Shown here piece after piece: positions 1 through 9,502 of a DNA stretch of 64,000 nucleotides. The position numbers were made by a program, and so were the translations under genes. The notes below the pieces were generated by a model. The model had not been told where the DNA came from. It did not search any database and worked only from the letters and a program-made list of their open reading frames with translations. Source of the DNA: Welwitschia mirabilis (Eukaryota > Gnetophyta > Gnetopsida > Welwitschiales). Location: the NCBI GenBank assembly GCA_051453625.1, contig JBOZIK010000001.1, forward strand, positions 124,846,863 to 124,910,862, given 5' to 3'. Numbering within the stretch: the stretch's first letter is position 1; each line of letters opens with the position of its first letter.

Positions 1-899
1 GAAATAAAAGTAATAGTTAAATTAGGTACTTGCATGATTAATTATTTTAGATAAACTTATAGTTATTTTATTTAGTTCATTAATTGATAGATTGAGTTAA
101 TTGTGAATTTTATTACAATTTATGCATGAGCTTTATTTATAGTAAAAGTTAAATACTTGACCTATCATAGAGTTATTATTTTAGAATTTTTAGTTATTTG
201 AGCTCACTACTGATCATGCATGATTTTCTATTAGATGTAGTTTAACATTAGATTTATTTATGCATGTTAGATTTTTGAAAGTGCAATCTCACCTTGGATA
301 TTTTGAGTTGACTTGGAATTTATCTACAACATGATTTGTATATCTTCTCTTAGTCGTGTTTATTCATGCATAAGTTATAATGTGTAATGCTTATGTTATT
401 TTATTTCATGCAGTTTAATTTAATTGGTAGATGTTATTATATTATTGTTTACACCCAGTGGCTAGACATGGAAAGGAAGGATTAAGAGATCCTATACTTC
501 TTGTAGAAACCTCAACCCTATTGTCAATCCTACTGTTAGTCTTATGTTATAAATACTTGATTCCCCCTTGCCACTAGAGTCATAGGAGTTTACCTTGTGA
601 CCTGATTATATGGAGCCAGAGTCAGATAAGAGTACTTGAATTTTGCTAAGAATGTGTGGTCCAAAAACATCCTATTTTAATTCTTATATATCATGCTTTT
701 CTTGTATATGTAAATTGAATATTGTATTGTGGCTTATATGCTTGTGTATGTATTGTGATGTGTCAAGTTATCTTGTAGTCATTTATTACTCTTGTGTTTA
801 TTTATTGTGAGTTCTCTTGAGTCTTAGCTTGTGAAAACTTTGTAAAACTATTTGTGATGTTGCTGTTAACTTGTCATGTGTCTTTCTTGGCTATCCTTT
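1..899. other. Unclassified AT-rich sequence
   Basis: No coding stretch or retroelement landmark is convincing here. The core CATGCA/TGCATG recurs six times in the first 412 bases (near 31, 122, 215, 261, 365 and 407). It ends at a 100-N gap (900-999), so it need not be physically continuous with the element to its right. Confidence 0.4.
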
Positions 900-999
900 N
901 NNNNNNNNNNNNNNNNNNNNNNNNNNNNNNNNNNNNNNNNNNNNNNNNNNNNNNNNNNNNNNNNNNNNNNNNNNNNNNNNNNNNNNNNNNNNNNNNNNN

Positions 1000-1754
1000 G
1001 GACTCTAGAAGTCCTAGTTTTGGGAAGAAGGATTAGAGTGATAGAAGATCTCATTTCTAAGCGAACTGATCTTCCTCAGGGAGACTATGAGGAATTTTGG
1101 CCTCTGAGGGATACAATGGAAGATAAGCCAGCAGTCACCAGGGAGATTTGTGATAAAATGCATATTTGAAAGCACACTATTTCTACTTCTCTGTTGACTT
1201 CTAAATATCATTTTATCCACTTGATCTTTACTTATAATTTTCTTCCTTTATCTAGCCATCATGATAAGGCCTCTACTTATAGAGCTTATTTCATATATTT
1301 GGTAGGAACTGAGCATTCTATTGATGCTCCTACCATAATATTGAAAAATATGGCTTCATAGTTGGAGTACCATAGAACCAGGGCTCTACCCTACTTTGTG
1401 CTTATCACTAAAATTTATCGTCGTTTCCATATTAATCTGCATTCTTCATTGGAGGCTCTTTAGCCCTTATTACCCATTGAACATGTGAATTTGTCTTGCA
1501 TGTATATTTTTTCTCTTTCAGAGAAATTCCCTTTTGAAACCCTAAAGGTAACATCTCCATATGAGACTCTTTCATATTTGAAATGGATTGACTCTCGTAC
1601 TAGGCATATGAAAGAATCACTCATAGCAGCTGGATATGACATTGTAGATACCTCAGCTGAAGGTACCAGTTATGCTCATACTAGAGGAGATAAAGAATAT
1701 TTAGAGGAGAAATCTGAAGAAGAAGAAGAAGAAGAGGAGGAGGAATCAGATTAA
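1000..1754 (+). pseudogene. Second ORF of copia-type element Cop-1, 5'-truncated at a gap
   Basis: The reading begins directly after the gap with TLEVLVLGRRIR and continues through PQGDYEEFWPLRDTM, LEYHRTR and IDSRTRHMK to a run of about ten Glu near the C-terminus. It stops at 1754, with three in-frame stops inside (near 1167, 1360 and 1461). The reverse-strand ORF of Cop-3 (25160-26259) shares the phrases TLETLVLGK, EFWPLHDTM, LEYHRTR and IDSRTRHMK and the acidic tail, so this was a real protein of the family. It resembles regions annotated in plants as 'putative plant transposon protein'; that family name is from memory. It lies between the missing gag/pol side and the 3' LTR, in the env position. 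Its biochemical function is unknown to me. Confidence 0.7.
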
Positions 1755-2073
1755 AATTCTTCTTGCCTTTCAGATGTTTGTTATGTTATTCTCTCTTTTG
1801 CTCTTATTATCAAAAAGAGAGTTTTGTACCTTTATTTATGGAATTTTTCAGATGTATGCTCTTGATGAACACTTCTTTCTTTCTTACTTGGTATGGTGTT
1901 TTGTAACAATTTTTTTATAATGAAATTTAGTCTTATGTTTGAGCTTAATCTTTGCATTATTTTGACACTTTTGAATTCTATATACTTTAAAACAAAATTA
2001 AAATTATCATCTTAAACATAAAGGAATTAAAATATTTTTTTTTTCTTTTTCACTTTGTATTATAGTTTGTTCT
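1755..2073. other. Cop-1 3' untranslated region, proximal part
   Basis: AT-rich non-coding sequence between the stop of the second ORF and the first copy of the duplicated 3' segment. Nothing else is recognisable. Confidence 0.5.
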
Positions 2074-3234
2074 CAAATGGTATCATTTGATATGTAATTC
2101 ATAAGTGTTTCTTTGATCAGTAATATTGGTAGAATTTTCTGCATTTTCAAGTTTGCCTCATTTAAAAGCATAATCTGTTTATTAAAAATGCCTCAATATG
2201 TTTTATGAAATTTTGGCTTATTATCATTCATCATTTGGTATCAACAGAGAGGGAGAATATGTTTCAAAAATGCCTTAATCTGATTATTATTTATCATTTA
2301 TATCAAAGGGGAAGAGAAGATGTAGTGATTTCAATTCAATANNNNNNNNNNNNNNNNNNNNNNNNNNNNNNNNNNNNNNNNNNNNNNNNNNNNNNNNNNN
2401 NNNNNNNNNNNNNNNNNNNNNNNNNNNNNNNNNNNNNNNNNNNNNNNNNNNNNNNNNNNNNNNNNNNNNNNNNNNNNNNNNNNNNNNNNNNNNNNNNNNN
2501 NNNNNNNNNNNNNNNNNNNNNNNNNNNNNNNNNNNNNNNNNNNNNNNNNNNNNNNNNNNNNNNNNNNNNNNNNNNNNNNNNNNNNNNNNNNNNNNNNNNN
2601 NNNNNNNNNNNNNNNNNNNNNNNNNNNNNNNNNNNNNNNNNNNNNNNNNNNNNNNNNNNNNNNNNNNNNNNNNNNNNNNNNNNNNNNNNNNNNNNNNNNN
2701 NNNNNNNNNNNNNNNNNNNNNNNNNNNNNNNNNNNNNNNNNNNNNNNNNNNNNNNNNNNNNNNNNNNNNNNNNNNNNNNNNNNNNNNNNNNNNNNNNNNN
2801 NNNNNNNNNNNNNNNNNNNNNNNNNNNNNNNNNNNNNNNNNNNNNNNNNNNNNNNNNNNNNNNNNNNNNNNNNNNNNNNNNNNNNNNNNNNNNNNNNNNN
2901 NNNNNNNNNNNNNNNNNNNNNNNNNNNNNNNNNNNNNNNNNNNNNNNNNNNNNNNNNNNNNNNNNNNNNNNNNNNNNNNNNNNNNNNNNNNNNNNNNNNN
3001 NTCTGATTATTATTTATCATTTATATCAAAGGGGAAGAGAAGATGTAGTGATTTCAATTCAATATTAAATACAATATGCTTCTTTTTTGGTAATTGCTAA
3101 AGATTTTATGCTATTTAGTCAAAGAGATACCTATCTTACCTTTTGCTTAAAAATGTATATATTTTAATGTAAGGGGGAGCTTTTTGATTTTTTTAATATG
3201 TTCTTAAAAATGTTTAGTAAATGATTTTACATTG
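2074..3234 (+). repeat. Duplicated 3' segment of Cop-1, copy a (contains N gap)
   Basis: This segment aligns with 3768-4204. Both begin at a GGTATCATTT stretch, pass a purine tract (AAGGGGAAGAGAAGATG or similar) and a GTAAGGGGGAGC tract, and end at AAATGATTTTACATTG. A 660-N gap (2342-3001) lies inside, flanked by an exact 63-bp duplication (2279-2341 and 3002-3064). Removing the gap and one duplicate leaves 438 bases, against 437 in copy b. A second gap of 100 N (3235-3334) follows. Confidence 0.75.
2342..3001. other. 660-N assembly gap, probably spurious
   Basis: The 63 bases before and after the gap are identical, as if two overlapping contig ends were scaffolded without being merged. The sister copy at 3768-4204 has no extra DNA at this position. 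Confidence 0.75.
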
Positions 3235-3334
3235 NNNNNNNNNNNNNNNNNNNNNNNNNNNNNNNNNNNNNNNNNNNNNNNNNNNNNNNNNNNNNNNNNN
3301 NNNNNNNNNNNNNNNNNNNNNNNNNNNNNNNNNN

Positions 3335-3767
3335 GGTTCTTTTACTGTTCTATCATTAAGTGTAGGGTGGTCAACCAAACATTAAATTCGGTTGACCGGT
3401 ATAAGACATTTGACCGGTCTAACATTTGGTCGCTCAATTTACTGAAAAAGTTTTGTAGTAGTAACAACAGCAGGAAAAAAATCATCTGTCTGTTTGTCAT
3501 TTGATTTATTCTTTTGGTATTTACTGTGAATTTTTTCCCTGTAGGAACACTATTACATTTGAAAATCATTATCTTTTATGACATACTTTACTGAATTCAA
3601 AATGTAATGAAATTATTCTCTTTTACTCAATCCTTACTTTATTATAATATTTTTGAAATGTAATTTAGTTGGATCAGAATCAAATAATTACCTAATTATT
3701 GAGTATATGTCTAATTATTTTGTGCATTATCATTTAGTATTAATTTGTGTTATCAAAAGATATCATT
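3335..3767. other. Spacer between duplicated Cop-1 3' segments, with LTR-type motifs
   Basis: Between about 3366 and 3434 there are four occurrences of the motif that fills the U3 of the Cop-1 LTR (GGTCAACC, GGTTGACCGG, TTGACCGG and a GGTCGC variant). The rest is AT-rich and non-coding. It may be a remnant of an older U3 segment trapped between the duplicates. Confidence 0.45.
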
Positions 3768-4204
3768 CAAAAGGTATCATTTAAACTTGTAATTCATAAG
3801 TGTTATTTTGATCAGTAATTTTGGTAGAATCTTGTGCATTTTCAAGATTGCTTCATTTAAAAAGAATAATTTGTTTATTAAATTTGCCTCAATATGTTTT
3901 AATAAATTTTTGGCGTATCATCATTAATCAGTTGGTATTAACGTAGGGGGAGAAATGTTCAAAAGTGCCTAAATATGATTATTATTTGCCATTGATATCA
4001 AAAGGGGAGAAAAGATGTAGTAATTTCAATTCAATATTAAATTTAATATGATCCTTTTATGGTAATTATTGAAGATTTTGTGATAGCTTGTCAAAGAGAT
4101 ACCTATTTTACATTTTGCTTACAAATGTAATGTCTTGATGTAAGGGGGAGCTTTTTGATTTTTTTAATTTATTCTTAAAAATGTTTAGTAAATGATTTTA
4201 CATT
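3768..4204 (+). repeat. Duplicated 3' segment of Cop-1, copy b
   Basis: Second copy of the segment described at 2074-3234. It is continuous, with no gap. It carries three purine-rich tracts (near 3943, 3999 and 4140). The GGGGGAG tract near 4145 has a counterpart in Cop-3 upstream of its PPT (reverse strand near 24634), so it is a conserved part of the family's 3' region. Confidence 0.7.
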
Positions 4205-4240
4205 GTTTAAATCTTTAAAATCACTAAATTATTTGCTATC

Positions 4241-4258
4241 AATGTCAAAGGTAGAGAT
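4241..4258 (+). other. Polypurine tract of Cop-1
   Basis: GTCAAAGGTAGAGAT directly precedes the TGTTAGA start of the LTR at 4259. Cop-3 has GTCAAAGGAGGAGAT in the same position before TGTTAGA. Confidence 0.8.
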
Positions 4259-4408
4259 TGTTAGAATATATTTGCTAATTAATGTTAAACTAATTCCTCT
4301 GGTATAGTGTAAATTTGTTAGATATTATGTGCAGATGAGTTTAAGTTATGCAGGTAATAGATGTGGACCAAATGCATGAAAGGAACTGCTAAGTTGTTTA
4401 CCTCTAGT

Positions 4409-4772
4409 GGGGTTGACCAGATCCTAGAGGGGTCGACCACATCTGAAGTAGATACAACAGAATTCAACTGAGCCCAGAGGAGTTGACTAGATCTTATAGG
4501 AGTTGACTGAACCTATGATCTCAAGAACTAATAGTCTTAGACTGAGAGGAATGGGGTCGACTAGATATTCATGGGGTCGACTGGATTTGAGGAGCTAATA
4601 GTTAAGTCCTAGACCAAAAGGAAAGGGATTGACCAGACCCAGAATGGGGTCGATCAAATCTGAGAAGTTGACAAAGTCCATAGTTCTAGACTGAGAGATA
4701 AAGGGTTGATCAGACCTAGGATGGGATCGACCGAGTTCCTGTGGGGTCGACCGGATATTTGTGGAGTCAACC
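4409..4772 (+). promoter_or_regulatory. GGTCGACC-type motif array in Cop-1 U3
   Basis: Twelve copies of a degenerate GGGGTCGACCAGAT-like motif occur as doublets 20-21 bp apart (4409/4429, 4479/4499, 4553/4573, 4625/4646, 4702/4722, 4743/4763). The first five doublets recur every 70-77 bp and share CTAGACTGAGAG-like flanks. The array lies 130-490 bp upstream of the TATA box. CpG loss turns the core into GGTTGACC or GGTCAACC. A role as a U3 enhancer is inference. Confidence 0.75.
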
Positions 4773-4900
4773 AAGCAGTATGAAAAATTAAATCATGTAG
4801 ACATTATGTATATGTTACCTAGTTATTACCTAGCCATTACCTAGCCATTTATAGTTGTTGGAGGTGTAATTCAATTATATCAAATCCTAGTAACCTTCCA

Positions 4901-4908
4901 TTATAAAC
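4901..4908 (+). promoter_or_regulatory. TATA box of Cop-1 LTR
   Basis: TTATAAAC followed by a CACCTAGGCAAGAG leader, downstream of the motif array, marks the likely U3/R junction. Confidence 0.55.
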
Positions 4909-5601
4909 ACCTAGGCAAGAGATGACCTAGAGATCTTTTGGTACATTTTCAAATTGGTATATTCATTGTGGATTTAAAAAATTAATTAGTATATTGCATT
5001 AGAATATCTATTCTATTAATTCATATCTAATTAAGGAGATCTATTCTTAAATTAGGATATCACTCAGAATCAGATCTAAGGACCTAAACACTATATTCAA
5101 TTGGAGAAGAGATTTATTCTATGTACTTATATGAAACAAGTGATATTAGAGCTACGAAGGCTTCATTACATTACTTCTATTTGTTGTCAAATGTTGAGAC
5201 TTAACCTGCAAAAGTCCATTGTCAAAGGTTGAGACTTAGCCTATAAAAGTTCGTTGTTAAGGTTAAGACTTAGACTATAAAAGTCTGCTTGTAAGGATTA
5301 ATAAGTGAGCCTGACAAAACCTGTGAAGTAACAGAGATCAAAGATCAAGCTTAGGAGAAGCTAATTATTGAGAGTGGAGTAGAGGCATTCTTAAATAATT
5401 ATAAGTCCTACGTGCATTCAAACTGGTTGTTTCTGTTTTATACTTTACATTGTATTTCTATTTATTCTTTGTATGTGTAATTGTAATTTCATTATTTATT
5501 TATATGCAATCTATGATTAGAATATGTTAAGTTATTTTAAGCTTGAAGTTTTTGTAAAAGAACCTATTCACCCCTCTCTTTTAGGGTTCTCGATCCTATC
5601 A

Positions 5602-6209
5602 AAAGCTTACTATCCTCATCAAAATAATTCTTAAGTTGTTATTAGCTTACTAGCCTCATCAAAATAATTTTTGCTTCCATCAAAACCTTTAGACATAAGA
5701 AAGATACTATGAAGGTAGATGCCATCTTTTTAGGCATGATTTACTGAAATCAAAGACTCAAGTAAATGTGCTCTTAACGATTAAACTTAAAGTAAGCATA
5801 ACTCTTTCTTAAAAACCCATAAGTATACTTAATTGTAATTATTACTTAGGTAATAACTAGATCACTTATTATTGATTTTTAATTAATAGCATTGATTTGG
5901 GTCTATAAGTCTTAGAAGTTCATAAGTAAATGGCTAGGTTGGATGGTTTGTGGACTTAATAAGATGGTTTTAAAATGGATTTAATGTATGAAAGAGCTTA
6001 AAAGGATGGTGGGATAAGTGACAGTATTGTGGAGTGCGTATAAGAAAATCATCCTTAGGCAATACTTAATTTTTTGTAAGATGAATTATTATAGAAGATT
6101 TAAAAGAATTATAACTATTAAGCTTAGAGTTATAAGAATTAAGTAATGAGATGAGACGGGAAGTATTTCATTCATCAAGAGAACATTTAGAGTCATGAAT
6201 TTTCTTAAC
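5602..6209 (-). other. Possible pol-side linker of Gyp-1
   Basis: This lies downstream (minus strand) of the Gyp-1 protease remnant but shows no recognisable RT motif. A 39-bp segment with CTTACTAGCCTCATCAAAATAA is tandemly repeated twice at about 5604-5680. The rest is AT-rich. Confidence 0.3.
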
Positions 6210-6469
6210 CTAATTAACTACTTCAGGATTATCTAGTAATTTTATCATGTTAAAAATATTTAAATTTAGAGTTATGTTTTTAAATGATATTTTCATTTCA
6301 TCATTCCTACAATTAATAATGGCATTGAACATCATAATGAAGGGTCTCCCTAAAATGATTAGGATTGAATTGCATTTTGTAATATCCATTTCTAAAACAA
6401 TAAATTCTATCAAGAAATAATAGTTATTTACTTTTACTATTACATCTTTGACTATTCATAATGATAACT
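6210..6469 (-). pseudogene. Gyp-1 retropepsin, C-terminal half
   Basis: Minus-strand translation reads IVKDVIVKVNNYYFLIEFIV, then EMDITKCNSILIILGRPF and a CRNDEMKISF tail. This is the C-terminal half of a Ty3/gypsy protease of the type IVEDVLVKVD...VDFVVLDM...IILGRPFLAT. The N-terminal half with the catalytic D-L-G lies at 15069-15330, beyond the inserted Cop-2. The two halves meet across a TAACT duplication. Confidence 0.85.
6465..6469. repeat. Target-site duplication of Cop-2, left
   Basis: TAACT here and TAACT at 15070-15074 flank Cop-2 within one base of its predicted ends. Confidence 0.6.
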
Positions 6470-6470
6470 A

Positions 6471-7479
6471 TAAAAGAATATTTATTTCAATAATGCTCAG
6501 AGTCCTCTTGACCATTCACAAAGTTGAGACCAAATTGAGATATCTGATGTTGTATCAACTAGGATGTATAAGATTTCTTTTGAGATGTTTGATATTGTAA
6601 GTAATGATTTGTATGGGAATGTCCAAGTTTTGAAACTAGAACATTTGGTCTTATGCATGGTATAATATATGAGAACATTCAAGAATTTGACTAGGATGTC
6701 CAGCCCTATTCACAGAATAAAACTATAGGGGCATCTAAAGTTTGTGTTAAGATACCTACCCCTATACTTAGTCCTTATTATGGGGATGTCTGTATCTTAT
6801 ATCTAGATGTCTAGGATACTTTACAATTTTAACAGGGATCAAATATTACAAATGGAACATCCAGATCTAAAGAAGGAGATATTTAAGAAAGTGAACATAG
6901 GAGCAAAAAAGTAACCATTAATATGTTAGAATGCTATTTTCAAGACATCAATGGTCAGGGTTGTTTTTTAAATAGTTAGGATTTTAAGTTTAATGCTTTA
7001 ACAACTATTTTTTATAACCCTTTGTATAAAAAATTGAATAATCATTATTGTAACAACCAACTTCTAAACTGATCTATGAGCTTAACTCTGATGTATCTTT
7101 CTAATCTGTACTATACTATGATATCTACCACTTGTGAAGATATTGATTTGTTTTACTGATATATTGTATTGAAGGTATTTATACCATTATACTTTCATTT
7201 GATTGAAATCTTGTAGTTTCTCATTAGAGTGAGCAAGGTGACCTTTGTATGAAGGGTGTTGAATCTGAACCTTGGTACAGGATGTTATAAGCTACCCTTA
7301 GAGAAGGATGTTCTAAGAGAACCAGGAGGCTGAAAGAACATTACTGCCCCTTGAGAGTGGAGTAAGCAAGGAATTTCAAATCAGTTTAAGTAATTTTTAA
7401 ATTAAGGTTTTGATTAACTAAATTAGTTATATTTGAAAACCCTATTCATTCCCCTCTAGGGTGCTTAATGTTCCTAACA
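6471..7479 (+). mobile_element. 5' LTR of Cop-2
   Basis: It aligns along its length with 13976-15068 (shared AAGAATA...TTATTTCAAT start and CTAGGGTG.TTAATG end). The start TG has decayed to TA; it ends CTAACA at 7479. A TATA box (GTATAAAA) lies near 7024. U3 (6570-6860) carries many GGATGTCC/GGACATCC-like motifs. Confidence 0.9.
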
Positions 7480-7481
7480 AT

Positions 7482-7494
7482 TGGTATCAGATCC
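7482..7494 (+). other. Primer binding site of Cop-2 (initiator Met-tRNA)
   Basis: TGGTATCAGATCC begins two bases after the LTR end. It is the usual copia sequence complementary to the 3' end of initiator tRNA-Met, with one change from TGGTATCAGAGC. Confidence 0.85.
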
Positions 7495-7543
7495 TAGTGC
7501 TCTAGATCTATACATCTTTTCTTTATTTTCTAATATAGGTATT

Positions 7544-9480
7544 ATGGCATCCTTAAGTTATTCATAGGGTCATGCAGTATCCAAGCCTCTATTCTTTGAT
7601 GGTAACAACTACCCTCACTGGAAATCTAAGATGAGCATTTTTTTTGAAATCTCTTCATCTATAAATATTAAATGTGATTGAGTAGGAATACCGGATTCCA
7701 AAATAAGTAGATACAAATGGAACATACCCATAAAACCCAAAGGTAAGTGAAATGATGATAATGTGAAGAAACTTCAAAATAATGCAAGAGCCATAAACAT
7801 GATCATCTATGCCTTATCAAATAAATAGTATAATTATGTAATGTAATGCTCAATTACTAAAAGATATGGGATACTCTCAAACTAGTCCATAAAGGAATTA
7901 ATGTGGTAAAGAACTCTAAACTTCAACTTCTTATTATAAAGTTTGAGAACATCAGGATGAAGGAATCTGAGATAAGTGTAGACTATACCACAAAAGTAAG
8001 CAACACTATCAACAACATGTGGGACTTAGATCAATAAGTTCTAAAAATCAAATAGTTAAAAAAATCCTAAGAAATCTCACAATAAAATTTAAGCTAAAAG
8101 TAACAGCAATTGAAGAAAGCAAGGACATAGATAAAATGAAGGTAGAAGAACTCAAAGGATCTTTAATAGCATATGATGCAAAACTCCTACTAGAGGAAGA
8201 TCCATTAAAAAGAAAGAGTATTACTCTTAAGGCCTATGAAGAGGTTAATGGATTGAGTAAAAATGAAATGGATGAAGACTTGGCACTTNNNNNNNNNNNN
8301 NNNNNNNNNNNNNNNNNNNNNNNNNNNNNNNNNNNNNNNNNNNNNNNNNNNNNNNNNNNNNNNNNNNNNNNNNNNNNNNNNNNNNNNNNNNNNNNNNNNN
8401 NNNNNNNNNNNNNNNNNNNNNNNNNNNNNNNNNNNNNNNNNNNNNNNNNNNNNNNNNNNNNNNNNNNNNNNNNNNNNNNNNNNNNNNNNNNNNNNNNNNN
8501 NNNNNNNNNNNNNNNNNNNNNNNNNNNNNNNNNNNNNNNNNNNNNNNNNNNNNNNNNNNNNNNNNNNNNNNNNNNNNNNNNNNNNNNNNNNNNNNNNNNN
8601 NNNNNNNNNNNNNNNNNNNNNNNNNNNNNNNNNNNNNNNNNNNNNNNNNNNNNNNNNNNNNNNNNNNNNNNNNNNNNNNNNNNNNNNNNNNNNNNNNNNN
8701 NNNNNNNNNNNNNNNNNNNNNNNNNNNNNNNNNNNNNNNNNNNNNNNNNNNNNNNNNNNNNNNNNNNNNNNNNNNNNNNNNNNNNNNNNNNNNNNNNNNN
8801 NNNNNNNNNNNNNNNNNNNNNNNNNNNNNNNNNNNNNNNNNNNNNNNNNNNNNNNNNNNNNNNNNNNNNNNNNNNNNNNNNNNNNNNNNNNNNNNNNNNN
8901 NNNNNNNNNNNNNNNNNNNNNNNNNNNTTGAAGAAAAGAAAGTACTTCAAGAAACATGGGATGAATTTGATGGTAAAGGAGCTAGCTCAAGCAATGAAGG
9001 AGATAATTTAAACTTTGGGCTTCTTACAGTAGTTGAAGAGGTAAGTACCCCTATCTCCTCTAGTTTCTTTAATGATGAATTATTTTCATACTAGAAAATC
9101 AAAAAATGCTTTTAATGAATGTGACGATTTAGATTTTAACCATAATGAATTATTTAAAGCTTTTAAAAATTTATATGGACTTAGTCTATATATAAGAAAG
9201 AAAAATGTGTTATATAAGAATTTGATAGAAAAACTTAAATACAATCTAAAAAATGCTAATTTGAAAATAGATTCTTTATCTAAAGGACTATAAGATACTA
9301 TATTTATAGCTAACCACTTAACTCAAGAGAAGAACAATTTAAATAAACTATTGAAAGTAGGAAGAACCCATCTTGATAAATTTAGATTAGGCAGTCTTCC
9401 TAATAAAATTTCTACCTTCTACTCTTTTAGTCATGATACTCAATATCAATCTTTTAAAAGAACTAGTCTAAGATGATTTT
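7544..9480 (+). pseudogene. Cop-2 gag
   Basis: The start ATG at 7544 reads MASLSYS, then after a stop KPLFFDGNNYPHWKSKMSIF, the typical N-terminus of copia gag (P.FDG.NYP.WK.KM). Further on, 8030-8280 reads KILRNLTIKFKLKVTAIEES followed by a KVEELKGSLIAYD stretch, matching the UBN2-type gag helix region. A 639-N gap (8289-8927) removes the zinc-knuckle area. From 9072 a Lys/Asn-rich stretch with heptad-like leucines (NLIEKLKYNLKNANLKIDSL) suggests a coiled coil, which Cop-3 also has. Frameshifts and stops throughout make it non-functional. Confidence 0.8.
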
Positions 9481-9502
9481 ATTGTAATAGTNNNNNNNNN
9501 NA

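Larger units (their letters stand above)
4259..5601 (+). mobile_element. 3' LTR of Cop-1 (copia-type)
   Basis: The LTR starts TGTTAGA after a PPT and ends CTCGATCCTATCA at 5601, giving TG...CA ends. Its outer sequences match both LTRs of Cop-3 (reverse strand, TGTTAGATTATG...CCTATCA). It holds an array of GGTCGACC-like motifs in U3, then a TATA box. The 5' LTR is not in this window. Confidence 0.85.

Noticed and set aside
854-1036. Reading frame crossing the 900-999 gap into the Cop-1 second ORF
   Set aside because: The part before the gap does not match the Cop-3 homologue, and the gap is a standard 100-N of unknown size, so continuity is not shown.
2205-3068. 287-codon open frame on the plus strand
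   Set aside because: Most of it is N; the two readable ends are the duplicated flanks of an assembly gap.
3335-3504. Possible 5' LTR of Cop-1, because of GGTTGACC motifs
   Set aside because: The TATA box, LTR ends and PBS are missing, and the position is downstream of the second ORF.
4409-4772. CRISPR-like spaced repeats
   Set aside because: The repeats are short, degenerate and palindromic, sit inside an LTR upstream of a TATA box, and the context is eukaryotic.
8205-9011. Several long open frames on both strands
   Set aside because: They exist only because the 639-N gap contains no stops; only the plus-strand gag reading outside the gap is supported.
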